Origin: an uncultured SAR86 cluster bacterium
GTDB taxonomy: Bacteria; Pseudomonadota; Gammaproteobacteria; Magnimaribacterales; Magnimaribacteraceae
Direction: 5' to 3'
Length of the DNA: 64,000 nt
Assembly: GCA_902574355.1 (NCBI GenBank)
Contig: CACGNN010000002.1
Coordinates: 62,001 to 126,000 of the forward strand
This document shows positions 17,897-26,465 of this stretch, in pieces. Position numbers and translations under genes: made by a program. The stretch's first letter is position 1; every line of letters starts with the position of its first letter. The notes under the pieces are model-generated. The model saw only the letters and a list, made by a program, of their open reading frames with translations. It was not told the DNA's origin and made no database searches.

Positions 17897-20095
17897 ATGA
17901 AAAGCTATTTCAAAATAGCCGCTATGGGTATTTTGTTTATAGTTTCACTTATCTTGGCTCTATATCTTGCTGTCTTTTTTGATTTTTTTGGTAAGCCTCA
18001 AGTTCAGGGCCAAATTGAAGAATTTAGTGCCCCTTTCTTTAGTCCAATTGACAAAAAATTGAGCGAAAAAACAATCTTATTTGGAGATTTGCATGTACAC
18101 ACGACTTATTCCCTCGATGCATTTATAGGGAATTTACCTATTCTAGAAGGAGAGGGAACCCATCCAGCTGCAGATGCGTGTAACTATGCAAGATTTTGTG
18201 CAAATCTAGATTTTTTTTCTATAAACGATCATGCTGAATTTTTAACAAGAAGGGAGTGGACAGACACAATAAAGTCTTTAAGAGACTGCTCAAGAATATC
18301 TAATGAGTCAGATGAAAGTTCTATCGTACCCTTTCTTGGCTGGGAATGGACTCAGACAAGCTTAGATATAGAGAGACATTATGGACATAAGAATGTAATA
18401 CTAAAATCTCTTCAAAATAATATCCCTGAAAGACCTATTGGAGCACCTGATCATAAGTTTTTTAGGAGCATAGTAGATGCTCCAGCTTATGCATTATTGG
18501 GAGCTATGCTTTATGACTATGAAAATATTTCATATTATTTGAACTATAGACAAAGACAGTTACTTATAAAGAACCTTGAATATTGTGACAATTCTACTCA
18601 TGTAAAAGACCTTCCGCTTGACTGTCTTGAGAGAGCAGAAAGACCGTCTGATTTATATAGAAAATTAGATGAGTGGGGCGTAGACTCTTTAGTTATTCCT
18701 CATGGATCTGCTTGGGGAAACACTTCTCCGCCCATGGCAACATGGAAAAATCAATTAAATATCGCAGAGCACAGTCCTAAGTATCAAAAATTAATAGAAG
18801 TTTTTTCAGGTCATGGAAATACAGAAGAGTATCGATCATGGGAAGCTTTTAAGATATTAGATGGAGAATATGTTTGTCCAGCCCCTACAGAAAATTATGT
18901 ACCTGATTGTTTTCAGGCCGGCGAAATCATCAAAGAAAGATGTAGGATTTCGGCAGGAAGCGAAGAATTATGTAATCAAAGAGCAAAAGAAGCTAGAGAT
19001 AACTTCACCAAAGCCAATCCCTATGGGCTATTGACCATACCTAATCAAAAACCGGAAGAATGGTTAGACAGTGGTCAATGCAAAGATTGTTACCTACCAG
19101 CTTTTGACTACAGGCCAAAATCTTCAGTGCAATATGCTTTAGCCTTAAGAAATTTCACTGAAGGAAAGACTGAACCTTATAGGTTTGGTTTTATTGGGTC
19201 TAGCGACAATCACTCTTCAAGACCTGGAACAGGTTATAAGGAAATTGATAGGATTAGAAATACTGATTCTAAATATAAGTCATCGAATCAAGTCATGAGT
19301 TTGAATCAACTTTCCCAAGACTATGCTATTCCAAGGTCACAAGAAATTAACTTGGAGCAAATGATTGATAGGATGAAACCGAGTCAAGGAGAAAGAATAG
19401 CCTCATTTCTTTACACGGGCGGATTGATAGCAAGTCATGTATTAGAAAAGAATAGAAATTCAATATGGAATTCTTTAAATGATAGAGAAGTGTATGCAAC
19501 GAGCGGAGAAAGAATTTTACTATGGTTTGATGTGATTAACCACCCATCCGGAGAGTTAATGCCTATGGGCAGCGAATTCTCTATGCAAGAAAATCCGAAG
19601 TTCAAAGTAAGAGTATTAGGTTCTCAAAAACAGGCTCCTGGGTGTAGTTCGGAGAATGAGATAACTAAAACTTACCTTGAAAAGTTATGTAATGGTGAAT
19701 GTTTCAATCCTACTGATGAGAGGAATAATATTTCCAGAATAGAAATTATAAGAATAAGACCTCAAAGCTATCCTGACGAACCTATAGAAACTTTAATCGA
19801 AGATGCATGGAAGATTTTTGAATGCAAACCTTCACAAGAAGGTTGCGTAGTAGAGTTTGAAGATCCTAATTTTATGGATGCTAATAGAGAAGTTATCTAC
19901 TATGTCAGAGCAATTCAAGAACCTTCTTTAGCAATTGGGGCAGCAAATTTAGATTGTGAATTTGATGATGATGGTAAGTGTAAAAAAGTTAAACTTTGTG
20001 GAGACGTAAAAGGGCAGGGAGAGGGCGATTGTTTATCCGAGAACGAAGAGAGAGCTTGGTCATCTCCTATATTTATTAAATATTCTCAGAGTTAG
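17897..20095 (+). CDS. Membrane-anchored DUF3604 protein (PHP-like)
   Basis: A 732-residue protein of the DUF3604 family. A signal anchor (about 8-30) precedes a metal-binding PHP-type core: GDLHVHTTYSLDA (His-x-His), then SINDHAEF, GHKNVIL, IPHGSAWGN and a late FIGSSDNHSSRPG. The His/Asp set resembles PHP phosphoesterases, so a metal hydrolase at the periplasmic face is likely; the substrate is unknown. Many cysteines in the mature region (for example GQCKDCYLP and around 580-600) could form disulfides. Its last 20 bases overlap the convergent nusB. Confidence 0.8.
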   Translation: MKSYFKIAAMGILFIVSLILALYLAVFFDFFGKPQVQGQIEEFSAPFFSPIDKKLSEKTILFGDLHVHTTYSLDAFIGNLPILEGEGTHPAADACNYARFCANLDFFSINDHAEFLTRREWTDTIKSLRDCSRISNESDESSIVPFLGWEWTQTSLDIERHYGHKNVILKSLQNNIPERPIGAPDHKFFRSIVDAPAYALLGAMLYDYENISYYLNYRQRQLLIKNLEYCDNSTHVKDLPLDCLERAERPSDLYRKLDEWGVDSLVIPHGSAWGNTSPPMATWKNQLNIAEHSPKYQKLIEVFSGHGNTEEYRSWEAFKILDGEYVCPAPTENYVPDCFQAGEIIKERCRISAGSEELCNQRAKEARDNFTKANPYGLLTIPNQKPEEWLDSGQCKDCYLPAFDYRPKSSVQYALALRNFTEGKTEPYRFGFIGSSDNHSSRPGTGYKEIDRIRNTDSKYKSSNQVMSLNQLSQDYAIPRSQEINLEQMIDRMKPSQGERIASFLYTGGLIASHVLEKNRNSIWNSLNDREVYATSGERILLWFDVINHPSGELMPMGSEFSMQENPKFKVRVLGSQKQAPGCSSENEITKTYLEKLCNGECFNPTDERNNISRIEIIRIRPQSYPDEPIETLIEDAWKIFECKPSQEGCVVEFEDPNFMDANREVIYYVRAIQEPSLAIGAANLDCEFDDDGKCKKVKLCGDVKGQGEGDCLSENEERAWSSPIFIKYSQS

Positions 20096-20483
20096 ATTTA
20101 TACATCTTATCTAATATTGCATTTACATATTTGTACCCATCGGCAGCACCATACTTTTTGGTTAATCTTATACTCTCTTTAATAATGATCGGGGCATCTG
20201 TATTTGTGTATAACATCTCGTAGGCAGCTAATCTCAAAGTATTCCGCTCTATCGGATCAAGGGAAGAAAGTTTTCTTTCCATAAAGTTTGATAGAGATTT
20301 ATCTATCTTCTCTTTAAATTTCATAACGCCTTCGAGGAGGTCCTTGTAATGCGGATATCTACTTTGAAGAGATAAATCTTTTAAAAGCTCATTAATATCT
20401 GAGCCAGAGAGTTCAATTTCATAGAGACTTTGTATTACTTTATCTCTCGATCTTACGGGCGAAGTATCTTTTTTGGATTTCAT
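20076..20483 (-). CDS. nusB: Transcription antitermination factor NusB
   Basis: A 135-residue all-helical protein with the family blocks RDKVIQSLYEIEL, LDPIERNTLRLAAYEMLY and the C-terminal AADGYKYVNAILDKM. NusB binds boxA RNA with NusE (S10) in rRNA antitermination. It is last in the ribD-ribB-ribH-nusB operon, three bases after ribH, as in many proteobacteria. thiL and pgpA, which normally follow, are instead at 39739-41149. Its final codons are antisense to the DUF3604 gene end. Confidence 0.94.
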   Translation of the reverse strand: MKSKKDTSPVRSRDKVIQSLYEIELSGSDINELLKDLSLQSRYPHYKDLLEGVMKFKEKIDKSLSNFMERKLSSLDPIERNTLRLAAYEMLYTNTDAPIIIKESIRLTKKYGAADGYKYVNAILDKMYKSNSENI

Positions 20484-20486
20484 GAA

Positions 20487-20951
20487 TCAAGACAGGGAAT
20501 CCACCATATTTAATGCGGTAAGAGCAAATTCTTTTCCCTTATTCATTTTATTTGGGGCTGACCTTTCTTCAGCTTGCTCAATTGTATTAGTAGTTAGGAC
20601 TCCGCATATCACAGGAATGCGGGTCTTGAGCGAAACTTCCTGAAGACCTTCAAGACATGAACTTGATATAAAATCAAAATGAGGAGTATCACCTCTTATA
20701 ATTGCACCTAGCGAAATAACTGACAATATACCTTCTTTTTCAGCCATAAATTGAGTCGCCAATGGTAACTCAAATGCTCCTGGAACTTCTTTAAGGTATA
20801 TATTAGCCTCATCTACGCCTTGGCTTATAAGTTCTTTTTTTGTTTCTTTTAATAAATCTTGAACTATAGAAGGATTCCATGAAGTGAATACAATCCCGTA
20901 CCGTCCTTGTTTAGCTTTTACAGATATATCTTTAATTTTAAGGCCTTTCAT
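20487..20951 (-). CDS. ribH: 6,7-dimethyl-8-ribityllumazine synthase
   Basis: A 154-residue lumazine synthase with SWNPSIVQDLL, the KEVPGAFELPLA substrate site, LGAIIRGDTPHFDF containing the catalytic His, and ICGVLTTNTIEQAEERS. It condenses the RibB and RibD pathway products in the penultimate step of riboflavin synthesis. It lies four bases after ribB and three before nusB. Length is standard for the icosahedral enzyme. Confidence 0.96.
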   Translation of the reverse strand: MKGLKIKDISVKAKQGRYGIVFTSWNPSIVQDLLKETKKELISQGVDEANIYLKEVPGAFELPLATQFMAEKEGILSVISLGAIIRGDTPHFDFISSSCLEGLQEVSLKTRIPVICGVLTTNTIEQAEERSAPNKMNKGKEFALTALNMVDSLS

Positions 20952-20955
20952 TATA

Positions 20956-22047
20956 TTAATTTATGAATTCAGTTATCTCTAAATCAAAGCCTGTGAGGGG
21001 GTATTTTAAGGAGGCGCCCAATAGTCTAATCTTAGTTACACCTAGATCTTTTAGTATCTGAGCTCCTACACCAATAATCCTGGTATCTGGACCTTCATTT
21101 TTTGTTTTTGGTTTTCTACCTTTTAGAAATGAAATATTAGATAGAAGTTCATCAGAGCTCTCTGTGTGAGATAAAAGAAGTATAACGCCTTTTCCTTCTT
21201 CATCAATTTTTTTCATTGCTTGAGAAAAAGACAATCTACTTCCAAATTTATTAATACCCATAATATCCTGAAGAGTATTGTTCTGTTGAACTCTGACAAG
21301 AACTTCGTCAGTACTTTTTATTTTATTCTTTACTAAGGCGAGGTGTATATCTCCATTGATGGTATCTTCATAAGCATGTAAAGAAAATTTACCATACTCA
21401 GACTCTATATCAGTTTTATCAACTATCTTAATACTCTTTTCGCTGATATTTCTATAATGTATGAGATCGGCAATTGTTCCAATTTTTAGGTTATGTTTTT
21501 TTGCAAACACCTCTAAATCAGCTCTCCTTGCCATGGTCCCATCATCATTCATAATCTCTACAATTACAGCAGAAGGATCTAGACCTGCCATTTTAGCAAG
21601 ATCTGTGCCAGCTTCCGTATGGCCAGCTCTGTTTAGGACGCCGCCTTCCTGAGCTTTAATTGGAAAAACATGTCCAGGCTGAACTATATCATCGGCTTTA
21701 GCTTTTTTACTCACTGCAGCTTGTATTGTTTTTGCTCTATCTGCAGCTGATATACCGGTTGTTACACCTTCTGCAGCTTCAATAGAAGTAGTAAAAGCCG
21801 TCCCTAATTCTGTACCATTATTTTTTACCATTTGTTCTAGACCTAGTCTTTTACATCTGTCCTCATTGATTGCTAGACATATTAAACCTCTTGCATGGAT
21901 TGCCATGAAGTTGATGGCATCTGCATCAACTTTTTCTGCAGCAAGTACCAGATCGCCTTCATTCTCTCTATCTTCGTCATCCATAAGGATGACCATCTTC
22001 CCCAGAGAGATGTCTTCAATAATTTCTTGTATGCTATTTAGCTTCAT
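20956..22047 (-). CDS. ribB: 3,4-dihydroxy-2-butanone-4-phosphate synthase fused to a degenerate GTP cyclohydrolase II domain (RibBX)
   Basis: A 363-residue two-domain protein. The N-terminal RibB domain (about 1-200) is intact, with LMDDEDRENEGD and GHTEAGTDLAKMAGL. The C-terminal half has the GTP cyclohydrolase II fold outline but lacks the zinc cysteines (the C-x2-GD-x8-CxC signature); this domain has no cysteine at all. That matches the RibBX type in which the second domain has lost GCHII activity. A complete GCHII (ribA) is at 41183. RibB supplies the four-carbon unit for lumazine. It sits five bases downstream of ribD; ribE, often between them, is missing. Confidence 0.92.
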   Translation of the reverse strand: MKLNSIQEIIEDISLGKMVILMDDEDRENEGDLVLAAEKVDADAINFMAIHARGLICLAINEDRCKRLGLEQMVKNNGTELGTAFTTSIEAAEGVTTGISAADRAKTIQAAVSKKAKADDIVQPGHVFPIKAQEGGVLNRAGHTEAGTDLAKMAGLDPSAVIVEIMNDDGTMARRADLEVFAKKHNLKIGTIADLIHYRNISEKSIKIVDKTDIESEYGKFSLHAYEDTINGDIHLALVKNKIKSTDEVLVRVQQNNTLQDIMGINKFGSRLSFSQAMKKIDEEGKGVILLLSHTESSDELLSNISFLKGRKPKTKNEGPDTRIIGVGAQILKDLGVTKIRLLGASLKYPLTGFDLEITEFIN

Positions 22048-22052
22048 TATCT

Positions 22053-23141
22053 CTATTTTGGGCTGAGAGTAATCTTTAAATCTTCGCCTAAATTTTCCTT
22101 ATCCTTTATTGTGAAGCCTATTGTACTTAGTTTTTGATTGTTCTGACCGAATTTAGAAAAGGTATTCCTATCTTTCCCTAGTAGTTTTGGAGCTTGATAA
22201 AGGATTAATTCATCTATCAATTCTTGAGCCATAAGCGCATCTAGAAGTATTGACCCCGATTCAACCATGAGAGTATTGATAGATTTTTCTTCTGCCAAAT
22301 AATTCATTATGTTGCTCATATCTTCCAAATCATTTTTTGACATAATGCAAATTTCACCATTTTTGGATTTAATCTTTGAATTTTTGGTCGTAAATACAAG
22401 CGTCTTTGCTTTAGAAGAAAAAACATTCTCCTCTCCATTTAAGTAATTATTTCTATCAATTACCACTCTTAACGGTTGTTTTACATCCTTGATATCATAT
22501 CCCGAATCTCTGGAAGTAAGAGAAGGATCATCTTTCAAAATAGTTCCTGTTCCTGTCAGGATGGCTTCATTAGTGGCTCTAAGTTTATGGACATCTTTTC
22601 GAGATATCTCAGAAGTAATCCATTTACTTTCACCAGAATCTAATGCTATCCCTCCGTCAAGACCTACTGCCATCTTAGCTGTTATAAATGGTCTATTTTT
22701 TTCTAACCTAGAAAAGAACCCTCTATTAAGTTCTCGTGCTTCATCCCTTAGAAGACCCTCAACAATTTCTATATCTTTTTCTTTTTTTGCAAACCCGTCC
22801 TGTGAAATATCTTCAGAGGCAATATAAACTTTCCTAATTCCATGTCGTTTTATAGATTCAGAACAGGGTGGAGTTCTTCCTGTTGTAGAGCAAGGCTCTA
22901 ACGTTACGAACATTTCAGAATTCCTTAGAGCTTTTTCTGCACTTGAGCCTAGATTATCAAAAACATTCTGAATAGCATTGACTTCCGCATGTTCTTCTCC
23001 AGCTTGTTGATGCCATCCTCTGCCTATAATTTTGTTATCCAGAGTAATTACACAACCTACCATAGGATTAGGTCTCGTAGTTAATAGACCTTTTTTAGCG
23101 AGAGATAGAGCTTCGCGCATGTGCTCTGTTGGGGACGTCAT
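22053..23141 (-). CDS. ribD: Bifunctional pyrimidine deaminase/reductase
   Basis: A 362-residue RibD. The N-terminal zinc deaminase domain carries EEHAEVNAI and TLEPCSTTGRTPPCSESI (His, two Cys ligands and the catalytic Glu). The C-terminal reductase domain (about 150-362) has ITAKMAVGLDGGIAL and the NADPH-type LMVESGSILLDALM. It performs two successive steps of riboflavin synthesis. It starts two bases after the nrdR stop in the usual nrdR-ribD order. Confidence 0.95.
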   Translation of the reverse strand: MTSPTEHMREALSLAKKGLLTTRPNPMVGCVITLDNKIIGRGWHQQAGEEHAEVNAIQNVFDNLGSSAEKALRNSEMFVTLEPCSTTGRTPPCSESIKRHGIRKVYIASEDISQDGFAKKEKDIEIVEGLLRDEARELNRGFFSRLEKNRPFITAKMAVGLDGGIALDSGESKWITSEISRKDVHKLRATNEAILTGTGTILKDDPSLTSRDSGYDIKDVKQPLRVVIDRNNYLNGEENVFSSKAKTLVFTTKNSKIKSKNGEICIMSKNDLEDMSNIMNYLAEEKSINTLMVESGSILLDALMAQELIDELILYQAPKLLGKDRNTFSKFGQNNQKLSTIGFTIKDKENLGEDLKITLSPK

Positions 23142-23143
23142 AA

Positions 23144-23599
23144 TTAATCGCTAGTTAATTTCTCAACCTCTTCTGAAAATTCGTTGATATCTTCAAATCT
23201 TCTGTAGACAGAAGCAAACCTTATAAAGGCAACTTCATCTATTTTTCTAAGGTTTTGCATTACAACTTCTCCGATTAGTCTCGAGGGTATTTCTCTTTCC
23301 CCGGAAGATCGAATATCTTTCTTTATATCTTCGATAAGAGTTTCTATCTCTTCTTCTCCAACAGGCCTTTTCTCTAAAGATCTATAAAGACCTTCCCTCA
23401 ATTTATGCTCATCAAAGGGTTCTCTTGAATTGTTTTTTTGTTTAATCACTCGTGGCATTAAAAGTTCTGCAGTTTCAAATGTTGTAAATCTCTCATTACA
23501 TGAAGGACATTCTCGCCTTCTTCTGATTTGCTGGCCTTCAGCTATCAGTCTGGAGTCGATTACTTTTGTATCAGAGAAGCCACAGTAGGGGCAGTGCAT
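23144..23599 (-). CDS. nrdR: Transcriptional repressor NrdR
   Basis: A 151-residue regulator with the N-terminal zinc ribbon ([16 protein letters not shown] with a second CPSC pair near residue 36) and an ATP-cone domain (about 50-140). It represses ribonucleotide reductase genes in response to dATP/ATP. The start is fixed by the conserved MHCPYC. This start lies 40 bases inside the 3' end of glyA in another frame, so translation is likely coupled to glyA. Confidence 0.96.
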   Translation of the reverse strand: MHCPYCGFSDTKVIDSRLIAEGQQIRRRRECPSCNERFTTFETAELLMPRVIKQKNNSREPFDEHKLREGLYRSLEKRPVGEEEIETLIEDIKKDIRSSGEREIPSRLIGEVVMQNLRKIDEVAFIRFASVYRRFEDINEFSEEVEKLTSD

Positions 23600-24858
23600 A
23601 ATTCAGCGGAGTAAACTGGATAGCTAGAACAAAGCTCGATAACCTTGCCCTTAACATCGTTAATTAAAATTTGGTTATTAATATCTTCCAAGATATCACA
23701 AATCCAGTTTGCAACTAATGTTACCTCGGGCTCCTTAAAGCCTCTTGTTGTTACAGCTGGTGTTCCTATTCTTAGACCACTCGTTACAAATGGTGATTGT
23801 GGATCATTAGGAACAGCATTTTTGTTAACTGTAATATTAGCTGTTCCAAGGGCTGCATCGGCATCTTTTCCTGTCAAACCCTTTTCAACTAAATCAACAA
23901 GGAACATATGATTTTCTGTCCCGTTAGAGACAATATTTATGCCTCTTTCTATGAACGTAGCGGCCATTTGTTTTGCATTTGCCTTCACTTGCTTCTGATA
24001 ATCTTTAAAAGCTGGATCTAGTGCTTCTTTGAAGCACAATGCTTTAGCAGCAATTACATGCATCAAAGGCCCACCTTGTGTACCAGGGAAGATCGCTGAG
24101 TTAAGCTTTTTATGTATTTCTTCATTATCTTTAGCAAGAATTAATCCGCCTCTCGGACCTCTTAATGTTTTATGTGTTGTAGTTGTTACAACGTCTGCGT
24201 GGGGTATGGGAGAGGGATATTCCTTGGCAGCCACTAAACCAGAAACATGTGCCATATCAACCAAAAGGTAAGCATTGACTGAATCAGCAATCTCTCTAAA
24301 TTTTGCCCAATCAACAATTCCAGAATACGCTGAGAAGCCAGCTATAATTAGCTTCGGATTATGCTCTCTAGCAAGATCTTCCACTTCTTGGTAATTAAGT
24401 TCACCAGTTTTTGGATCCAGTCCATATTGAAATGAATTATATGTCTTCCCAGAAAAATTTACTTTTGCGCCGTGAGTAAGGTGTCCACCATGATCTAAGC
24501 TCATTCCAAGGATAGTATCTCCAGCATCGCATAGAGCTAGAAAGACAGCGGAGTTAGCACTCGCACCAGAATGAGGTTGAACATTTGCATAAGCAGCTCC
24601 ATAGAGTTCCTTGGCTCTTTCTATTGCAAGGGATTCTGCTACATCAACATTTTCGCAGCCACCGTAATATCTTTTTCCAGGATATCCTTCAGCATACTTG
24701 TTTGTCAGCACAGACCCTTGGATTTCTAGAATTCCTTTTGAAGTGTAGTTTTCTGATGCAATTAATTCTATATGCTCCTCTTGACGAACGGACTCTTTAG
24801 ATATGGATTGCCATAACTCTGGATCAAATTCTTCTAAACCTTTATCTGTAATAAACAT
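23560..24858 (-). CDS. glyA: Serine hydroxymethyltransferase, C-terminus extended over nrdR
   Basis: A 432-residue PLP enzyme with [13 protein letters not shown], the PLP lysine in [14 protein letters not shown] and the [12 protein letters not shown] block. It makes glycine and methylene-tetrahydrofolate from serine. E. coli GlyA ends shortly after a YPVY motif; here translation continues about 14 residues past YPVYS and the last 40 bases overlap the nrdR zinc-ribbon codons in another frame. The extension looks like a lost stop codon rather than a functional domain. It heads the glyA-nrdR-ribD-ribB-ribH-nusB operon. Confidence 0.96.
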   Translation of the reverse strand: MFITDKGLEEFDPELWQSISKESVRQEEHIELIASENYTSKGILEIQGSVLTNKYAEGYPGKRYYGGCENVDVAESLAIERAKELYGAAYANVQPHSGASANSAVFLALCDAGDTILGMSLDHGGHLTHGAKVNFSGKTYNSFQYGLDPKTGELNYQEVEDLAREHNPKLIIAGFSAYSGIVDWAKFREIADSVNAYLLVDMAHVSGLVAAKEYPSPIPHADVVTTTTHKTLRGPRGGLILAKDNEEIHKKLNSAIFPGTQGGPLMHVIAAKALCFKEALDPAFKDYQKQVKANAKQMAATFIERGINIVSNGTENHMFLVDLVEKGLTGKDADAALGTANITVNKNAVPNDPQSPFVTSGLRIGTPAVTTRGFKEPEVTLVANWICDILEDINNQILINDVKGKVIELCSSYPVYSAELCTAPTVASLIQK

Positions 24859-24925
24859 ATATTGTTAAATATTTGAGGACGCATGTTGATTATACAGAAT
24901 ATCACTTAACATCTCTTCATTAAGT

Positions 24926-25579
24926 TCATGCTTTATTGGTCTTAACGGACGATTTTCTTCCTTTATTGACCTTAGAACAAATTTTGCAAACCCTTCCATC
25001 ACAACCCCTGGCGGTACAATACTCTCGTCCATAAAAAATAATCTGCAAATGAAGTTTATTCCAATCCTCAACAGGAAACCCCTTCTTAAGGTCTTTTTCA
25101 GTTTGTTTAACATTTTTGCCTTTAGAAAGTCTCCATCTTTGAGCTAATCTGTGGATATGTGTATCTATGGGAAATGCTGGATGATTGAATCCCTGACTCA
25201 TAACAACAGAAGCAGTTTTATGACCTACGCCAGGTAAAGCTTCCAGAGCTTCAAAGCTCTCTGGGACTTGTCCTTCGTACTTTTCGCATAAAATTTTACT
25301 CAGTTCTGCTATTGCTTTAGATTTTTTAGGAGATAACCCGCAAGGTCTGATTATTTTTCTTATTTCATCGGGATGAACCAAAGACATATCAAATGGGTTA
25401 TCAGCCAATTTGAAGAGTTCAGGAGTCACTTGGTTAACTCTTACATCCGTACATTGTGCCGACAATAAAACAGCAATTAAGAGTGTATAGATAGAATCAT
25501 GATCAAGCGGAATAGGAGTCTCCGGATAGAGCTTCTGGAGCTCCTTACTGATATAAATAAATCTTTCTTCTTTCTTCAA
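24926..25579 (-). CDS. nth: Endonuclease III (DNA glycosylase/AP lyase), unusual cysteine cluster
   Basis: A 217-residue HhH-GPD glycosylase. The hairpin LPGVGHKTASVV holds the catalytic Lys121, and Asp139 is in FPIDTHIHR. It removes oxidised pyrimidines and cuts AP sites. The iron-sulphur loop is atypical: the cysteines are 188, 193, 198 and 201 (C-x4-C-x4-C-x2-C) in place of the usual C-x6-C-x2-C-x5-C, followed by a basic tail. Whether a cluster is still bound is uncertain. It lies upstream of glyA with a 67-base gap that holds no gene. The gene diverges from a small protein at 25619 over only 39 bases. Confidence 0.92.
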   Translation of the reverse strand: MKKEERFIYISKELQKLYPETPIPLDHDSIYTLLIAVLLSAQCTDVRVNQVTPELFKLADNPFDMSLVHPDEIRKIIRPCGLSPKKSKAIAELSKILCEKYEGQVPESFEALEALPGVGHKTASVVMSQGFNHPAFPIDTHIHRLAQRWRLSKGKNVKQTEKDLKKGFPVEDWNKLHLQIIFYGREYCTARGCDGRVCKICSKVNKGRKSSVKTNKA

Positions 25580-25618
25580 AAATACTTTCTTTTTTAATTT
25601 ACTTAGTATACTTGTTTA

Positions 25619-25912
25619 ATGTTTGATGGAAGAGTCAAAAAGATTATAGATTTTTTAAAAGAACAGTTTACAGAGGAAACGCACTCTACCAGAACCATGC
25701 TTAAAATTTACTCTGATTATGTGAAGGGTGAAGCTAATGATGAAGATATAGAAAAAGCTAATAAACAACTAAATGAAATACTTAAAGACTTAAGTTTTGG
25801 TTTAATGGCAGTCGTTCCTTTTGCACCTATAACAATTCCTATGATTGCTAAATTTGCGAAGAAGCATGATATTGACCTTCTTCCTGAATGGTTCAAGGAT
25901 TCTTTAAAGTAG
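25619..25912 (+). CDS. Small LETM1-like protein, function unknown
   Basis: A 97-residue protein in two parts: a charged helical N-terminus (1-55) and a hydrophobic C-terminal segment with VPFAPITIPMIAKFAKKHD followed by LLPEWF. The order Pro-Phe, helix, Pro, Lys-rich helix, then LLP-x2-F recalls the core of the LETM1 ribosome-binding domain of mitochondrial and bacterial LETM1-like proteins. The match is by eye only. No Shine-Dalgarno sequence precedes the ATG, but a TATACT box ends six bases before it, so the mRNA may be leaderless. It stands alone, divergent from nth and convergent with the PepSY gene. Confidence 0.6.
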   Translation: MFDGRVKKIIDFLKEQFTEETHSTRTMLKIYSDYVKGEANDEDIEKANKQLNEILKDLSFGLMAVVPFAPITIPMIAKFAKKHDIDLLPEWFKDSLK

Positions 25913-25920
25913 AATCTAAT

Positions 25921-26457
25921 TTATCTTTTGTTTGTGACAAAGAAGAGATAAACACCAGATAAAGCACTAATTAAGGCCAGAATTGAAAATATCTTTAAGA
26001 AAATATTTCCTATATCATCTCTTTCATTCCAGTCCATGATGTGGATACCCCACATAAAGTCCCAAATTCTCCATTGATTAGACCTTATTGCGACAATTTC
26101 TTCTGTGAATGGATCCAAATACACGTTTATTTCTTCTTGTACGTCGTTAAGTGCTTCAATTTTATATAGAGGCAATGGTCTACCTCTATACTCTGAACCA
26201 GGTTTATCTTCAGTTATTTCTGTTACTGAACTAGGCTTTAAAAAGGTTTTATTTTCGACCAAAGATAGAGCTTTTTGCGGTTCAATCTTTTGGGTCTTTG
26301 GAACCTCTTTTACAGCTACAGTTTTTAAGTATTGACTCCCTCTTACTTCGTCGATTTTATTAAAGGAAAAATAAATACCAGATATGGTCCATAAGAGAAG
26401 TTGAACCGAAATAGCCAAGCTCAGATATTTATGTATCTTTCTGGAGGAACCTTTCAA
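25921..26457 (-). CDS. PepSY-domain inner-membrane protein
   Basis: A 178-residue protein with an N-terminal membrane helix after a basic RKIHKYLSL start (about 10-32), a periplasmic PepSY region (about 55-135, with INVYLDPFTEEIVAIRSNQW) and a C-terminal helix (about 150-172). The segment WDFMWGIHIMDW with its His residues is typical of PepSY-associated membrane proteins tied to iron or haem reduction systems. A single short copy like this usually has an accessory role. It lies eight bases after the downstream end of the nitronate monooxygenase gene, at the end of the minus-strand set. Confidence 0.75.
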   Translation of the reverse strand: MKGSSRKIHKYLSLAISVQLLLWTISGIYFSFNKIDEVRGSQYLKTVAVKEVPKTQKIEPQKALSLVENKTFLKPSSVTEITEDKPGSEYRGRPLPLYKIEALNDVQEEINVYLDPFTEEIVAIRSNQWRIWDFMWGIHIMDWNERDDIGNIFLKIFSILALISALSGVYLFFVTNKR

Positions 26458-26465
26458 ACTAACTT

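Noticed and set aside
24865-25113. Open frame of 82 codons on the minus strand overlapping the end of nth
   Set aside because: It lies in another frame over the real nth C-terminus, has no family features and no ribosome site; a frameshifted nth tail was considered, but the nth frame itself reaches a plausible end.
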